This document shows, one piece after another, positions 1 through 7,562 of a stretch of DNA of 29,389 bases. Positions within the stretch are counted from its first letter, which is position 1, and every line of letters begins with the position of its first letter. A program made the translations under genes and the position numbers. The stretch is from Bacteroidales bacterium (GTDB taxonomy: Bacteria; Bacteroidota; Bacteroidia; Bacteroidales; VadinHA17): NCBI GenBank assembly GCA_030692905.1, contig JAUYBT010000140.1, positions 1-29,389 of the forward strand, written 5' to 3'. Under the pieces are notes generated by a model. That model saw only the letters and a program-made list of their open reading frames with translations, did no database searches and was not told the origin of the DNA.

Positions 1-2
1 AA

Positions 3-608
3 AATGGAAGAGAGAGCATCGCATCAGGACCATTTCCTCAGTTTTTCAATCTTACCGGATTTCAGAGGGCTATCTTCGGAAATCTGAAGTCGGAAGTCGG
101 AAGTCAGAAGTCGGAAGTCAGTTTTCCAGATTGGATATCAGGATCTGTAGTTCTTATCCGAAAAGAATTATTTCAAAAAATCAGAGGGTTTGATGAAGAT
201 TTCTGGATGTACTTTGAAGATGTTGATTTATGCAGGCGGGTCCGGAATATTCCAGGCGAAATTGCATTCTGCAGGAACATAACCATTGAACATAATCATG
301 GTGGCAGTTCAAGAATAAATTTAAAAACAGCATCATTAACAAAAACTGAAGTTCATATTTCAAGGCATATTTATATCAGCAAACACAAGACCGGACTGGA
401 TAAAGTTCTGATACAAACCTTTCTTATTATCAATAACCTTATATCGGGAGGTTTAATGGCCCTTTTAGGGCTCCTGTTTTTTTTCGTTCCAAAGGTATTT
501 GCCCGAACATTGATTTATTTCCGATTAATCAACTACTATACAGGATCACTTTTCAGGCGATCGTGGATTAGTCCACGGTCGGTAAACTTCCATAAAACGC
601 TGTTGTAG
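3..608 (+). CDS. Family 2 glycosyltransferase, 3' part only (5' end outside window)
   Basis: The frame is open from the left edge to a TAG at 606-608, giving about 201 residues; the N-terminal nucleotide-binding part is missing. A DWISGSVVLIRKELF stretch (bases 129-173) followed by GFDEDFWMYFEDVDLCRRV (189-241) is the hallmark of rhamnosyltransferase-like GT2 enzymes, with the acidic ED pair in the acceptor/catalytic region. One hydrophobic segment (bases about 418-500) near the C-terminus is a likely membrane anchor. Such enzymes add a sugar from an NDP-sugar to a cell-surface polysaccharide on the cytoplasmic face. Oddities: a heptamer array is translated in frame just before the DWISG motif, and the last 17 codons run through two palindromic repeats, the second containing the stop codon. 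An ATG at 207 is internal and unlikely to be a start, because conserved GT2 sequence continues upstream of it. The family is certain; the sugar is unknown. Confidence 0.87.
   Translation, partial: NGRESIASGPFPQFFNLTGFQRAIFGNLKSEVGSQKSEVSFPDWISGSVVLIRKELFQKIRGFDEDFWMYFEDVDLCRRVRNIPGEIAFCRNITIEHNHGGSSRINLKTASLTKTEVHISRHIYISKHKTGLDKVLIQTFLIINNLISGGLMALLGLLFFFVPKVFARTLIYFRLINYYTGSLFRRSWISPRSVNFHKTLL
84..118 (+). repeat. Heptamer tandem array (5 x CNGAAGT) inside a coding region
   Basis: Five consecutive 7-bp units read CTGAAGT, CGGAAGT, CGGAAGT, CAGAAGT and CGGAAGT. They are translated in frame as about 12 residues (LKSEVGSQKSEV) inside the glycosyltransferase gene. The array is 35 bp long, so gain or loss of one unit would shift the frame. 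The same unit occurs as an inverted array at 25710-25786. No forward reading frame of the unit contains a stop codon. Confidence 0.9.
558..581. repeat. Palindromic hairpin element in the 3' end of the glycosyltransferase gene
   Basis: Ten bases on each side (558-567 and 572-581) pair around a TTAG loop, with one T-G wobble; the core is CGTGGA-TTAG-TCCACG. It is translated in frame as R-S-W-I-S-P-R-S. It resembles the short palindromic repeats scattered in many bacterial genomes, but no second copy was seen in this window. Confidence 0.65.
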
Positions 609-631
609 GGACATGCCATGGCGTGTCCCTA
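606..631. repeat. 26-bp near-perfect palindrome containing the stop codon
   Basis: Thirteen base pairs form across the centre at 618/619, with one T-G wobble. The left arm starts TAGGGACATGCC and the right arm ends CGTGTCCCTA. The first three bases are the TAG stop of the glycosyltransferase. From memory, TAGGGACACGCC-type palindromes are dispersed repeats in several phyla, but that was not checked. A perfect hairpin directly at the stop could also act in 3'-end formation, though no T-run follows it. Confidence 0.75.
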
Positions 632-784
632 TTGAAAGATGTTAAAAAACATTAATTTTTAAGATGTAGGTGACTCAGGATAAAATATATACAGATTTTT
701 ATTAGCATATTTGCATTCGGTTAAAAAACTCAGGAAATTTACCCTGATAATGGTGACTATTAATATATTGAAAATATACTAAGC

Positions 785-2074
785 ATGGGGAAAAGAATAG
801 TTTTCATCAAGATGTTTTTACTTTTTTTGATTATTTTACCTGAAACGGGCTTTGGACAGACAACTCCGGGTGCGGCCGATACTACCCGGCGAGGTGCCGT
901 AAAGATCTTTTTAGATTGTCGCGGCTGCGATATGAACTATATCAGGCAGGAGATAACATATATAAATTATGTGCGGGATGTACGTGAAGCACAGGTTTAT
1001 ATACTTGAAACAAACCAGGATGCAGGAAGCGGAGGGAATCAATATACTTTTACTTTTCAGGGACAGGGAGCATTTAATGGGATGAATGATACTCTTGTAT
1101 TCACAAGCAGTCCCGACCAGACAAGTACCATCATAAGAGAAAAAAGAACCAATATGCTTAAGATGGGCTTGATGAGATATGTTGCAAGAACCCCTTTGTT
1201 TAATGAGATTGAGATTAATCACAATGCCGGACTTGAACAGGAAGAAGTGATCGACAGATGGAATAACTGGGTGTTTGAATTGCAGACAAGTCCTCGTTTT
1301 ACAGCTGAGGAATCATATAGCAGGTTATCTTTCTTTAATTCAATTAATATTACGAAAATAACGCCGGATATTAAATTAGAGATTCAGGTGGACCAAAGTA
1401 CCAACAGGCAACGGTTTTTTGAAGATGGTGAGAAAACCGAATACATCAGGAGTGAAAAAGCAATAGAAAATCTCTTTGTTAAAAGCCTTGGTAACCACTG
1501 GTCCGCAGGACTGAAATGGGACTTAGGAGCATCTACAAGCGAGAATTATTATTTTAGCACCGAATTCATGCCGGCAATTGAATATAATATATATCCATAT
1601 TCAGAGGCCACTCACCAGCAATTCAGGCTTCTCTACAGTGCCGGATACCAGTTCAGTAATTATATAGACACATCCATCTTAAATAAAACCAAAGAAGGTC
1701 TGTTCAAACATGAAATCAGGGTTGCATACCAGGTTCAGGAAAAATGGGGCTCAATAAATGTTTCACTCTCCGGGTCAAATTATTTTCATGATTTTTCTAA
1801 GAACAAACTGGAACTTAATGGGTTCATGCGACTGAGGATAATAAAAGGTCTATCCCTTTCGATAAACGGAGGTGTTGCATATATCAACGATCAACTGAAC
1901 CTGAGAAAAGGCGATCTTACAGAAGCAGAAAGACTACTCAGATTGAAAGAACAAGCTACGAGTTTTAGTATCCAGGGAGGAGTTAGTATTACTTATACTT
2001 TCGGATCAATCTATAACAATGTTGTCAATCCCCGGTTTGGTAATGGTGGCGGCGGCGGAGGGTTTGATCGTTAA
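785..2074 (+). CDS. Secreted outer-membrane beta-barrel-like protein of unknown function
   Basis: This 429-residue protein starts at ATG 785 with a basic, then hydrophobic signal peptide ending FGQ (residue 25), so it is exported. Residues about 38-130 form a mixed alpha/beta domain (KIFLDCRGCDMNYI and following), and from about 165 to the end alternating aromatic strands (for example NYYFSTEFMPAIEYNIYP and later FRLLYSAGYQF) look like an outer-membrane beta-barrel. The end is unusual for such proteins: a run of six glycines followed by FDR. A pair of cysteines (DCRGCD) lies near the N-terminus. The next gene starts 10 nt after the stop, so the two are probably co-transcribed. I recall similar conserved hypothetical proteins in Bacteroidota, but cannot assign a function. 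Confidence 0.8.
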   Translation: MGKRIVFIKMFLLFLIILPETGFGQTTPGAADTTRRGAVKIFLDCRGCDMNYIRQEITYINYVRDVREAQVYILETNQDAGSGGNQYTFTFQGQGAFNGMNDTLVFTSSPDQTSTIIREKRTNMLKMGLMRYVARTPLFNEIEINHNAGLEQEEVIDRWNNWVFELQTSPRFTAEESYSRLSFFNSINITKITPDIKLEIQVDQSTNRQRFFEDGEKTEYIRSEKAIENLFVKSLGNHWSAGLKWDLGASTSENYYFSTEFMPAIEYNIYPYSEATHQQFRLLYSAGYQFSNYIDTSILNKTKEGLFKHEIRVAYQVQEKWGSINVSLSGSNYFHDFSKNKLELNGFMRLRIIKGLSLSINGGVAYINDQLNLRKGDLTEAERLLRLKEQATSFSIQGGVSITYTFGSIYNNVVNPRFGNGGGGGGFDR

Positions 2075-2084
2075 TCGCATATCT

Positions 2085-3395
2085 ATGCACGAACGGTTCA
2101 GGTTTAAAAGCAAAGATGAGATAATACAGAAGGCACTTGCCCTTGGGTTTGAATTGGCTTTCAGTGATGATATATCCCCTTTGCTGGCCCCGGCATCAGT
2201 AGAAGGATTTTCTATCGCAAACCGACTGGCCGTTCAGCCTATGGAGGGATATGATTCTGAAACAGACGGTTCTCCATCGGCCCTTACAAAAAGACGTTAC
2301 CTTCGTTATGCCGGTGGTGGCAGTGGTATAATATGGTATGAAGCTGTTGCGGTTTCTTCCGATGGCAGGTCTAATCCGAACCAGCTATGGATAAACAAAA
2401 ACAACTCTGCTGTTTTTACTTCACTTAACGATGAGGTGCGAAAAACTGCTGATCAGGAGGGACTCACCCCGCTGTTAGTTATTCAACTCACCCATTCCGG
2501 CCGATACAGCAAACCCTATGGTAAACCAAAACCTCAGATAGCAGCACTGAACCAAACACTCGATAAGGGAGTCCCATATCTTCTCACTGATGATGATCTT
2601 AAAAGAATTCAGGACCAATATGTTGCTACTGCAAAACTGGCGGCCGATTCCGGCTTTGATGCTATTGATATAAAAGCATGTCACGGATATCTTATGATTG
2701 AGTTACTGGCTGCCAGATCGCGACATAAGAGCATCTATGGTGGGGAGGGGATTGTAGACAGGTTCAGGTTCATGCTTGAAACAATTGAGAGGATAAAAAC
2801 TGAAGTTCCGGGGATAATCATTACAACACGGTTAAACATTTCTGACATGTATCAGGACGGCTTTGGAGTAGATAAGGACAACCGGCCTGATTTCACAGAA
2901 CCTTTATTATTAGTTGAAGAACTTAAAGCCAGGGGTATCACATTAATAAATATAAGTATGGGCAGCCCGTACTTAAATCCGCATGTAACACGTCCATATG
3001 ATAACCCATTACCCGGTCAGCAGGTTCCTGAGGAACACCCTCTTCAGGGAGTAATTAAAATGATAAACGGGACCGCTCTGTTTCAGAAAAGATTTCCTGA
3101 ATTATTTTTCATAGGTTCAGCTTATTCATATCTGAGGCAGTATGCTCCGAATGTAGGAGCTGCTGTACTTAAAAACGGAGATGTCTCATTTATAGGTTTT
3201 GGTAGAAGTTCATTTGCTTACCCTTCTCTTCCACTTGATCTTATCAGAGATGGGAAAGCCGATCCTTCAAAAATCTGTATAACATGTTCAGGATGCACAA
3301 GGCTGATAAGAAACATGCGACCTGGAGGATGTGTAATTCGCGATCGTGAAATTTACGGTAATGAACTGAAAAAACTTATTGCCAATGGAAAGTGA
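2085..3395 (+). CDS. NADH:flavin oxidoreductase / old yellow enzyme family protein with an Fe-S motif
   Basis: A 436-residue FMN TIM-barrel protein. Landmarks are NRLAVQPMEG (46-55), QLTHSGR (134-140), ACHGYL (198-203) and YGG (218-220), all at the positions expected for the old-yellow-enzyme family. The C-terminus carries cysteines 398, 401, 404 and 416 (CxxCxxCx11C), close to the 4Fe-4S motif of trimethylamine dehydrogenase and 2,4-dienoyl-CoA reductase. Unlike those 650-730 residue enzymes there is no C-terminal NAD(P)/FAD module, so electrons must come from or go to a partner. I chose ATG 2085, just after the upstream stop; an ATG at 2019 in the same frame would overlap the beta-barrel gene by 56 nt and adds residues foreign to the family. 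It overlaps the next gene, a large FAD protein, by 11 nt, which makes that a likely partner. The substrate is unknown. Confidence 0.88.
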   Translation: MHERFRFKSKDEIIQKALALGFELAFSDDISPLLAPASVEGFSIANRLAVQPMEGYDSETDGSPSALTKRRYLRYAGGGSGIIWYEAVAVSSDGRSNPNQLWINKNNSAVFTSLNDEVRKTADQEGLTPLLVIQLTHSGRYSKPYGKPKPQIAALNQTLDKGVPYLLTDDDLKRIQDQYVATAKLAADSGFDAIDIKACHGYLMIELLAARSRHKSIYGGEGIVDRFRFMLETIERIKTEVPGIIITTRLNISDMYQDGFGVDKDNRPDFTEPLLLVEELKARGITLINISMGSPYLNPHVTRPYDNPLPGQQVPEEHPLQGVIKMINGTALFQKRFPELFFIGSAYSYLRQYAPNVGAAVLKNGDVSFIGFGRSSFAYPSLPLDLIRDGKADPSKICITCSGCTRLIRNMRPGGCVIRDREIYGNELKKLIANGK

Positions 3396-5376
3396 AAAAG
3401 TCGTTATAAACAATTATACAATCGATTGTTATCGTATTAACACACTGATAATCGGAAGTGGTGCGGCATCTCTTAATGCTGCTGTGAGCCTTCATTCAAT
3501 GGGACAAAAGGATATTCTGATTGCCACATCCCAGTGGGGCGGCGGCACCTCTAACAATGCAGGATCGGATAAGCAGACTTATTATAAACTTTCTCTCAGC
3601 GGCGATGAACCGGATTCAGTTTCAGAAATGGCACAGGATCTGTTCAACGGGAAATGCATGCATGGGGATATTGCACTTTGCGAAGCCCAGGGATCGGTTC
3701 AGGCTTTCATGAACCTTGTTAGTCTTGGAGTCAGATTTCCGCATGATAAATACGGTGCATGGGCAGGTTACAAAACTGATCACGACCGTCGCTCCAGGGC
3801 CACCTCGGTGGGGCCATACACCTCCAAAAGAATGTTTGAGGCACTTGCTGCGGAAGTAAAAAGACGTGATATTGCAGTGCTTGACAATCATCATTGTGTT
3901 GCTCTCCTGACAGATATTTCAGGATCAAAAGTCATAGGGGCTCTTGCACTAAATACCAATGAGAAGGATCATACCAGAGCATTTGTTTTGTTTAACTCGA
4001 CGAATGTGATCCTTGGAACCGGAGGCCCCGCAGGGATATATGAAACAACTGTTTATCCATTGTCCCAGAGCGGATCGGTTGGGATGGCTTTTAAAGCAGG
4101 AGCAACCGGACAAAATCTTACTGAATCTCAATTTGGAATAGCATCACTTAAATTCAAATGGAACCTTTCGGGAAGCTATCAGCAGGCTATACCCCGATAT
4201 ATATCAAAAGATAAACAAGGGAAAGATGAGAAGGAATTTCTGAATGATTTCTTCCCTGACATCAGGGCTCTTTCAAAAGCTGTCTTTCTGAAAGGATATC
4301 AATGGCCTTTTGATCCCGGGAAGGTCGGTAGTCATGGGTCTTCACTGATTGATCTTCTTGTTTACAGGGAAATCAACGAAAAGGGACGAAACGTTTTTAT
4401 TGACTACACCAGAAATCCATCATGGGAAACAGGTGAATCTTTTTCACTTGAGAACCTCGATCCTGAAGTTGAAAGTTATCTCAGGAATTCAGGTGCTCTG
4501 AAAGGCACTCCTATCGAAAGATTGAGTGCTATAAATACTCCTGCCATAGCTCTTTTTAAAGAACATGGGATTGATCTGGCAACGGAACCTCTTCAGATTG
4601 CAGTTTGTGCACAGCATAATAACGGAGGGCTGAAAGCCAATATATGGTGGGAATCTGATCTCAGGCACCTTTTCCCGGTCGGGGAGGTGAATGGCTCCCA
4701 CGGTGTATACCGCCCTGGAGGATCAGCATTAAATTCCGGTCAGGTGGGTAGCTACAGGGCAGCACAATACATCAGCAAAAAGTATAAAGTGCCGTCATTG
4801 GATTCCGGTGCTTTTCTTTCTGAAGCTAAGGATATAATAAATAGTACGTTGATACTTGCTACCGGATGGATGTCTTCAGGCAATGCTGCCGGCAATAAAA
4901 AGTATCTTTCAGAAATACGAAAGAGAATGTCAGAGGCGGGAGGAATTATTCGTGACAGAGGAAACGCGACAAACGCATCTTCAGAAGCTGCTGTTATGCT
5001 GAATCAGCTTCAGGGGAAGATCGGCGCCGGTTCTGTCAGCGAACTTGCTGATTCATTTTTGTTGCTGGATCATTGTATTACTCACTTTGTTTATCTCGAG
5101 GCAATCAGGTCTTATCTCGAAAATGGAGGACGAAGCAGAGGGTCATATATTGTTACAGAAAAGGGAAAGCCGAAGAGTGGCGATAAGGCTGAATCAGACC
5201 GGAACCCGGAGCTTTGCCTGTACGATAGAGATATAGAAAATAAAATCCTGGAGGTTGGTTTAAAGAAGGGGATTGTCAGAATTAATCTTGAAGAGGTAAG
5301 AGAAATACCAAAGCAGAATCTCTGGTTTGAAAAAGTCTGGAAAGATTATCTTGAAGATAATTATCTTGATTGTTGA
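3385..5376 (+). CDS. FAD-dependent oxidoreductase of the fumarate reductase / succinate dehydrogenase flavoprotein type
   Basis: A 663-residue flavoprotein. The FAD dinucleotide fold is GSGAAS (24-29) after a hydrophobic strand; ILGTGGPAG and, near residue 440, HGVYRPGGSAL are the second and third FAD contacts typical of the FrdA/SdhA/NadB superfamily. The C-terminal third is helical, as in that family. The canonical dicarboxylate motifs (HPT and RGEGG) are not visible in the capping region, so the substrate is probably not fumarate. ATG 3385 is preferred over a TTG at 3379. The start overlaps the Fe-S flavoprotein gene by 11 nt, pointing to translational coupling and possibly a two-subunit enzyme. 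No signal peptide is seen, so it should be cytoplasmic. Confidence 0.85.
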   Translation: MESEKVVINNYTIDCYRINTLIIGSGAASLNAAVSLHSMGQKDILIATSQWGGGTSNNAGSDKQTYYKLSLSGDEPDSVSEMAQDLFNGKCMHGDIALCEAQGSVQAFMNLVSLGVRFPHDKYGAWAGYKTDHDRRSRATSVGPYTSKRMFEALAAEVKRRDIAVLDNHHCVALLTDISGSKVIGALALNTNEKDHTRAFVLFNSTNVILGTGGPAGIYETTVYPLSQSGSVGMAFKAGATGQNLTESQFGIASLKFKWNLSGSYQQAIPRYISKDKQGKDEKEFLNDFFPDIRALSKAVFLKGYQWPFDPGKVGSHGSSLIDLLVYREINEKGRNVFIDYTRNPSWETGESFSLENLDPEVESYLRNSGALKGTPIERLSAINTPAIALFKEHGIDLATEPLQIAVCAQHNNGGLKANIWWESDLRHLFPVGEVNGSHGVYRPGGSALNSGQVGSYRAAQYISKKYKVPSLDSGAFLSEAKDIINSTLILATGWMSSGNAAGNKKYLSEIRKRMSEAGGIIRDRGNATNASSEAAVMLNQLQGKIGAGSVSELADSFLLLDHCITHFVYLEAIRSYLENGGRSRGSYIVTEKGKPKSGDKAESDRNPELCLYDRDIENKILEVGLKKGIVRINLEEVREIPKQNLWFEKVWKDYLEDNYLDC

Positions 5377-5402
5377 CAAAGTCGGGCAAATTACTACCTT
5401 TA
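5373..5402 (+). promoter_or_regulatory. Candidate Bacteroidota promoter for the short-chain dehydrogenase
   Basis: TTG at 5373-5375, a 19-nt spacer and TACCTTTA at 5395-5402 match TTG-N19-TAnnTTTG with one mismatch in the -7 box. The -33 element overlaps the TGA stop of the upstream flavoprotein. It would allow the gene at 5443 to be transcribed separately across the 66-nt gap. Confidence 0.35.
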
Positions 5403-5442
5403 AAGCGAAATTTACTGTAAAACCTGATTATACTCTTTACGT

Positions 5443-6222
5443 ATGAATTACAAACCTGTAGCTGTAATTACAGGTGCCAGCAGAGGGATAGGCAGATCGG
5501 TTGCAATTGCTTTAGCAGCCGAAGGGTATGATATTGCAGCAATTGCCCGTTCCGTAGACAGTGAAGGAATGGAAATTCTTGGTCCGGAGATTGAAAAAAG
5601 AGGAGCTCAGTTCTTTCCTGTCGGTCTGGATATCTCATGCACAGGTTGTCATAAAGAAGTCGTTTCAAATATTCTTGAAAGATATGGAAGAATCGATTTT
5701 CTGGTTAATAATGCCGGAGTAGCGCCGCTTCAGAGAAATGATGTTCTTGAAATGACTGAAGAGAGCTACGAGAGAGTAATGAATATTAATCTGAAAGGTC
5801 CGGTTTTCTTTGCCCAGAAGGTTGCCAGGGAAATGATTTGGCTGAAACAACAAATCTCTGATTATAGGCCTGTTATAATATTTATTACATCTGTATCATC
5901 AGTACTTTCATCTACAAACAGGGGAGAATACTGTGTTTCAAAAGCCGGGTTGAGTATGGCCTCAACAGTTTTTGCTGACAGGCTTTCGCGCGAGGGGATT
6001 CTTGTTTACGAAGTACGTCCCGGTATTATCGATACCGATATGACGGTAAAAATCAGGGATAAATATGACAAACTGATCAGCGAAGGGCTTGTTCCTCAAA
6101 AAAGATGGGGATTCCCTTTGGATATCGGTAAGGCAGTTGCATCAATAGCCAGGGGCGACTGGAGTTTCTCCACAGGAATGATATTCGAAATCAGTGGTGG
6201 CCTTAATATCCACAAAATCTGA
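5443..6222 (+). CDS. Short-chain dehydrogenase/reductase (annotated in relatives as 3-ketoacyl-ACP reductase)
   Basis: A 259-residue classical SDR. The nucleotide site TGASRGIG is at 10-17, NNAG at 89-92, active-site Ser at about 150-153 and the catalytic YCVSK at 163-167 (Tyr163, Lys167). Length and motif order are standard for NAD(P)-dependent reduction or oxidation of a keto/hydroxyl group. It lies 66 nt downstream of the FAD protein with its own candidate promoter. I infer that it works with the two upstream flavoproteins on one substrate rather than in fatty-acid synthesis, because no fatty-acid synthesis genes are nearby; the real substrate cannot be read from the sequence. Confidence 0.9.
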   Translation: MNYKPVAVITGASRGIGRSVAIALAAEGYDIAAIARSVDSEGMEILGPEIEKRGAQFFPVGLDISCTGCHKEVVSNILERYGRIDFLVNNAGVAPLQRNDVLEMTEESYERVMNINLKGPVFFAQKVAREMIWLKQQISDYRPVIIFITSVSSVLSSTNRGEYCVSKAGLSMASTVFADRLSREGILVYEVRPGIIDTDMTVKIRDKYDKLISEGLVPQKRWGFPLDIGKAVASIARGDWSFSTGMIFEISGGLNIHKI

Positions 6223-6374
6223 AATCCTGATTATTGGTTGTCCCAACCCCCAAAAAGTAAAAATTTTAATGATGGTTGAACAAAAGGGCAGAACCTGATG
6301 TTTAATAGAGAATCTTCTGGTTAAATAATAAGAACACAATTATCTCTTTATATTCAGTAAAGTAGGGAATAGTT

Positions 6375-7262
6375 CTAAACAGACGCCAACTGGTTTCTCA
6401 TAGCATTAAGCGCATTTGCAGCCTGTTCTTCCAGGTTTTTCCACGAACATTCAATTGCCATTCGACCTTCGTATTTTACATCTTTTAATGCTTTGAAATA
6501 TGGTGTAAAATCATCATTATTGACACCTGGTGCAGTACGGCCGGTCTTTTCAGCAATATGAGTGTGGAATAACAAATGTCCGTATTTTGTAATATTTGAA
6601 GGGCTCTCATTCTCTTTCAGCATGTGATAAATATCAGCCAGTAATCTGAAATTTTCATGATTTACAGCCTGAACAATCTCACCTCCTTCGGCAACTGAAT
6701 TAATGAAGTTGCACTCCTGGGTATTCAAAGGTTCAAGTGAGATAACAACATTATATTTTTGTGCAAAAGGTGCAAGCTGTTTGCAGATGGAAATGAATTG
6801 CTTTTTAGCTTCTTCTCTTGAAAAGCCTTCCGGTATTGCCCTCGCTCCACCGCTGCCAAAAACGATTGTTTTAACTCCGGCCATCTGAGCCCTCCGGAAT
6901 GCAGACTCACCAAATCTTAGTATCTCTTCATGAAGAGGAGTTGTTCCGACACACTTCAGATTGCCGGGAAGAAAAGAGTTGCAGGCTTCTACAGGGAGTT
7001 TAGATTCTTTCAGCAGTGTAAGTTTTTGTTCGAAGACGGGTTCAGGTTCTGACGGGACAAGGAAACCTCTGACATTTTCTTCTACAAAAGAATAACCTGC
7101 TGAGGCAAGGATCGCGCTGTTTGCAATACCTGTTGATATCCCGATCTTTTCAAGAAATTTTCCGGCTTCGGAAGCTAATCCAAAAGCATTAAAGGGTCTC
7201 AAAAATATACCGGTTCCAGCTATAGCTGAAAACCTTAAAAAATCGCGCCTTGTTGTTTTCAT
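6375..7262 (-). CDS. Tat-signal sugar phosphate isomerase/epimerase-like TIM-barrel protein
   Basis: From ATG at 7262 the protein is 295 residues and begins with a twin-arginine signal (TTRRDFLRF, residues 3-11, then a short hydrophobic stretch). A start at 7289 would bury the signal behind nine extra residues. The rest is a xylose-isomerase-like (AP endonuclease family 2) TIM barrel: Glu177 in VVISLEPLN, Asp210 in RLLADIYHM, His233/235 in LLFHTHIAEK and Glu271 in MAIECSW are the expected divalent-metal ligands. Members isomerise or epimerise keto-sugars. The Tat signal implies export of the folded metalloprotein to the periplasm. It converges with the short-chain dehydrogenase and has its own promoter (7335-7366). 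The substrate is unknown. Confidence 0.85.
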   Translation of the reverse strand: MKTTRRDFLRFSAIAGTGIFLRPFNAFGLASEAGKFLEKIGISTGIANSAILASAGYSFVEENVRGFLVPSEPEPVFEQKLTLLKESKLPVEACNSFLPGNLKCVGTTPLHEEILRFGESAFRRAQMAGVKTIVFGSGGARAIPEGFSREEAKKQFISICKQLAPFAQKYNVVISLEPLNTQECNFINSVAEGGEIVQAVNHENFRLLADIYHMLKENESPSNITKYGHLLFHTHIAEKTGRTAPGVNNDDFTPYFKALKDVKYEGRMAIECSWKNLEEQAANALNAMRNQLASV

Positions 7263-7334
7263 GATGAATTTTCGTAAAGTTGGTTCCAAAACTTAAAAAA
7301 AGTAAATTATGAGATGATTGCCGGTTCGTAATCT

Positions 7335-7366
7335 CAAAAGTAGAATATTAAGAATGATTTGACAAA
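7335..7366 (-). promoter_or_regulatory. Bacteroidota-type promoter of the Tat-signal isomerase gene
   Basis: On the minus strand TTTG (7366-7363), a 20-nt spacer and TACTTTTG (7342-7335) match the TTTG-N19/21-TAnnTTTG pattern exactly. Transcription would begin near 7328, giving a leader of about 65 nt before ATG 7262. Confidence 0.6.
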
Positions 7367-7562
7367 GATAAACTCTAATATGAATGAAAAGAAGGAAGCT
7401 AATTGGACTTAAATGCAAAAACCGGACGCCTTGACTACATTTGGCTGATTATATTACAATTAACTTACAGAGCTTAGTAACAGACACTTAACTCCCACCA
7501 AGGGTGGTCAGGGCAACTAGGTTATTCCAGAGTAACGTAATGTACCGACACTATTTGATTCC

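Noticed and set aside
84..118. CRISPR-like array
   Set aside because: Units are 7 bp and contiguous without spacers, and no cas genes are present.
2019..2084. Upstream ATG of the old-yellow-enzyme gene
   Set aside because: It would overlap the beta-barrel gene by 56 nt and adds 22 residues with no family similarity; ATG 2085 is better placed.
5443..6222. FabG of fatty-acid synthesis
   Set aside because: The fold and motifs fit any SDR, and no fatty-acid synthesis genes are near; the context is a redox cluster.
7495..7507. CCACC-AAG-GGTGG hairpin as terminator of the acyl-CoA ligase gene
   Set aside because: Only a 5-bp stem, more than 50 nt past the stop, and no T-run follows on the minus strand.
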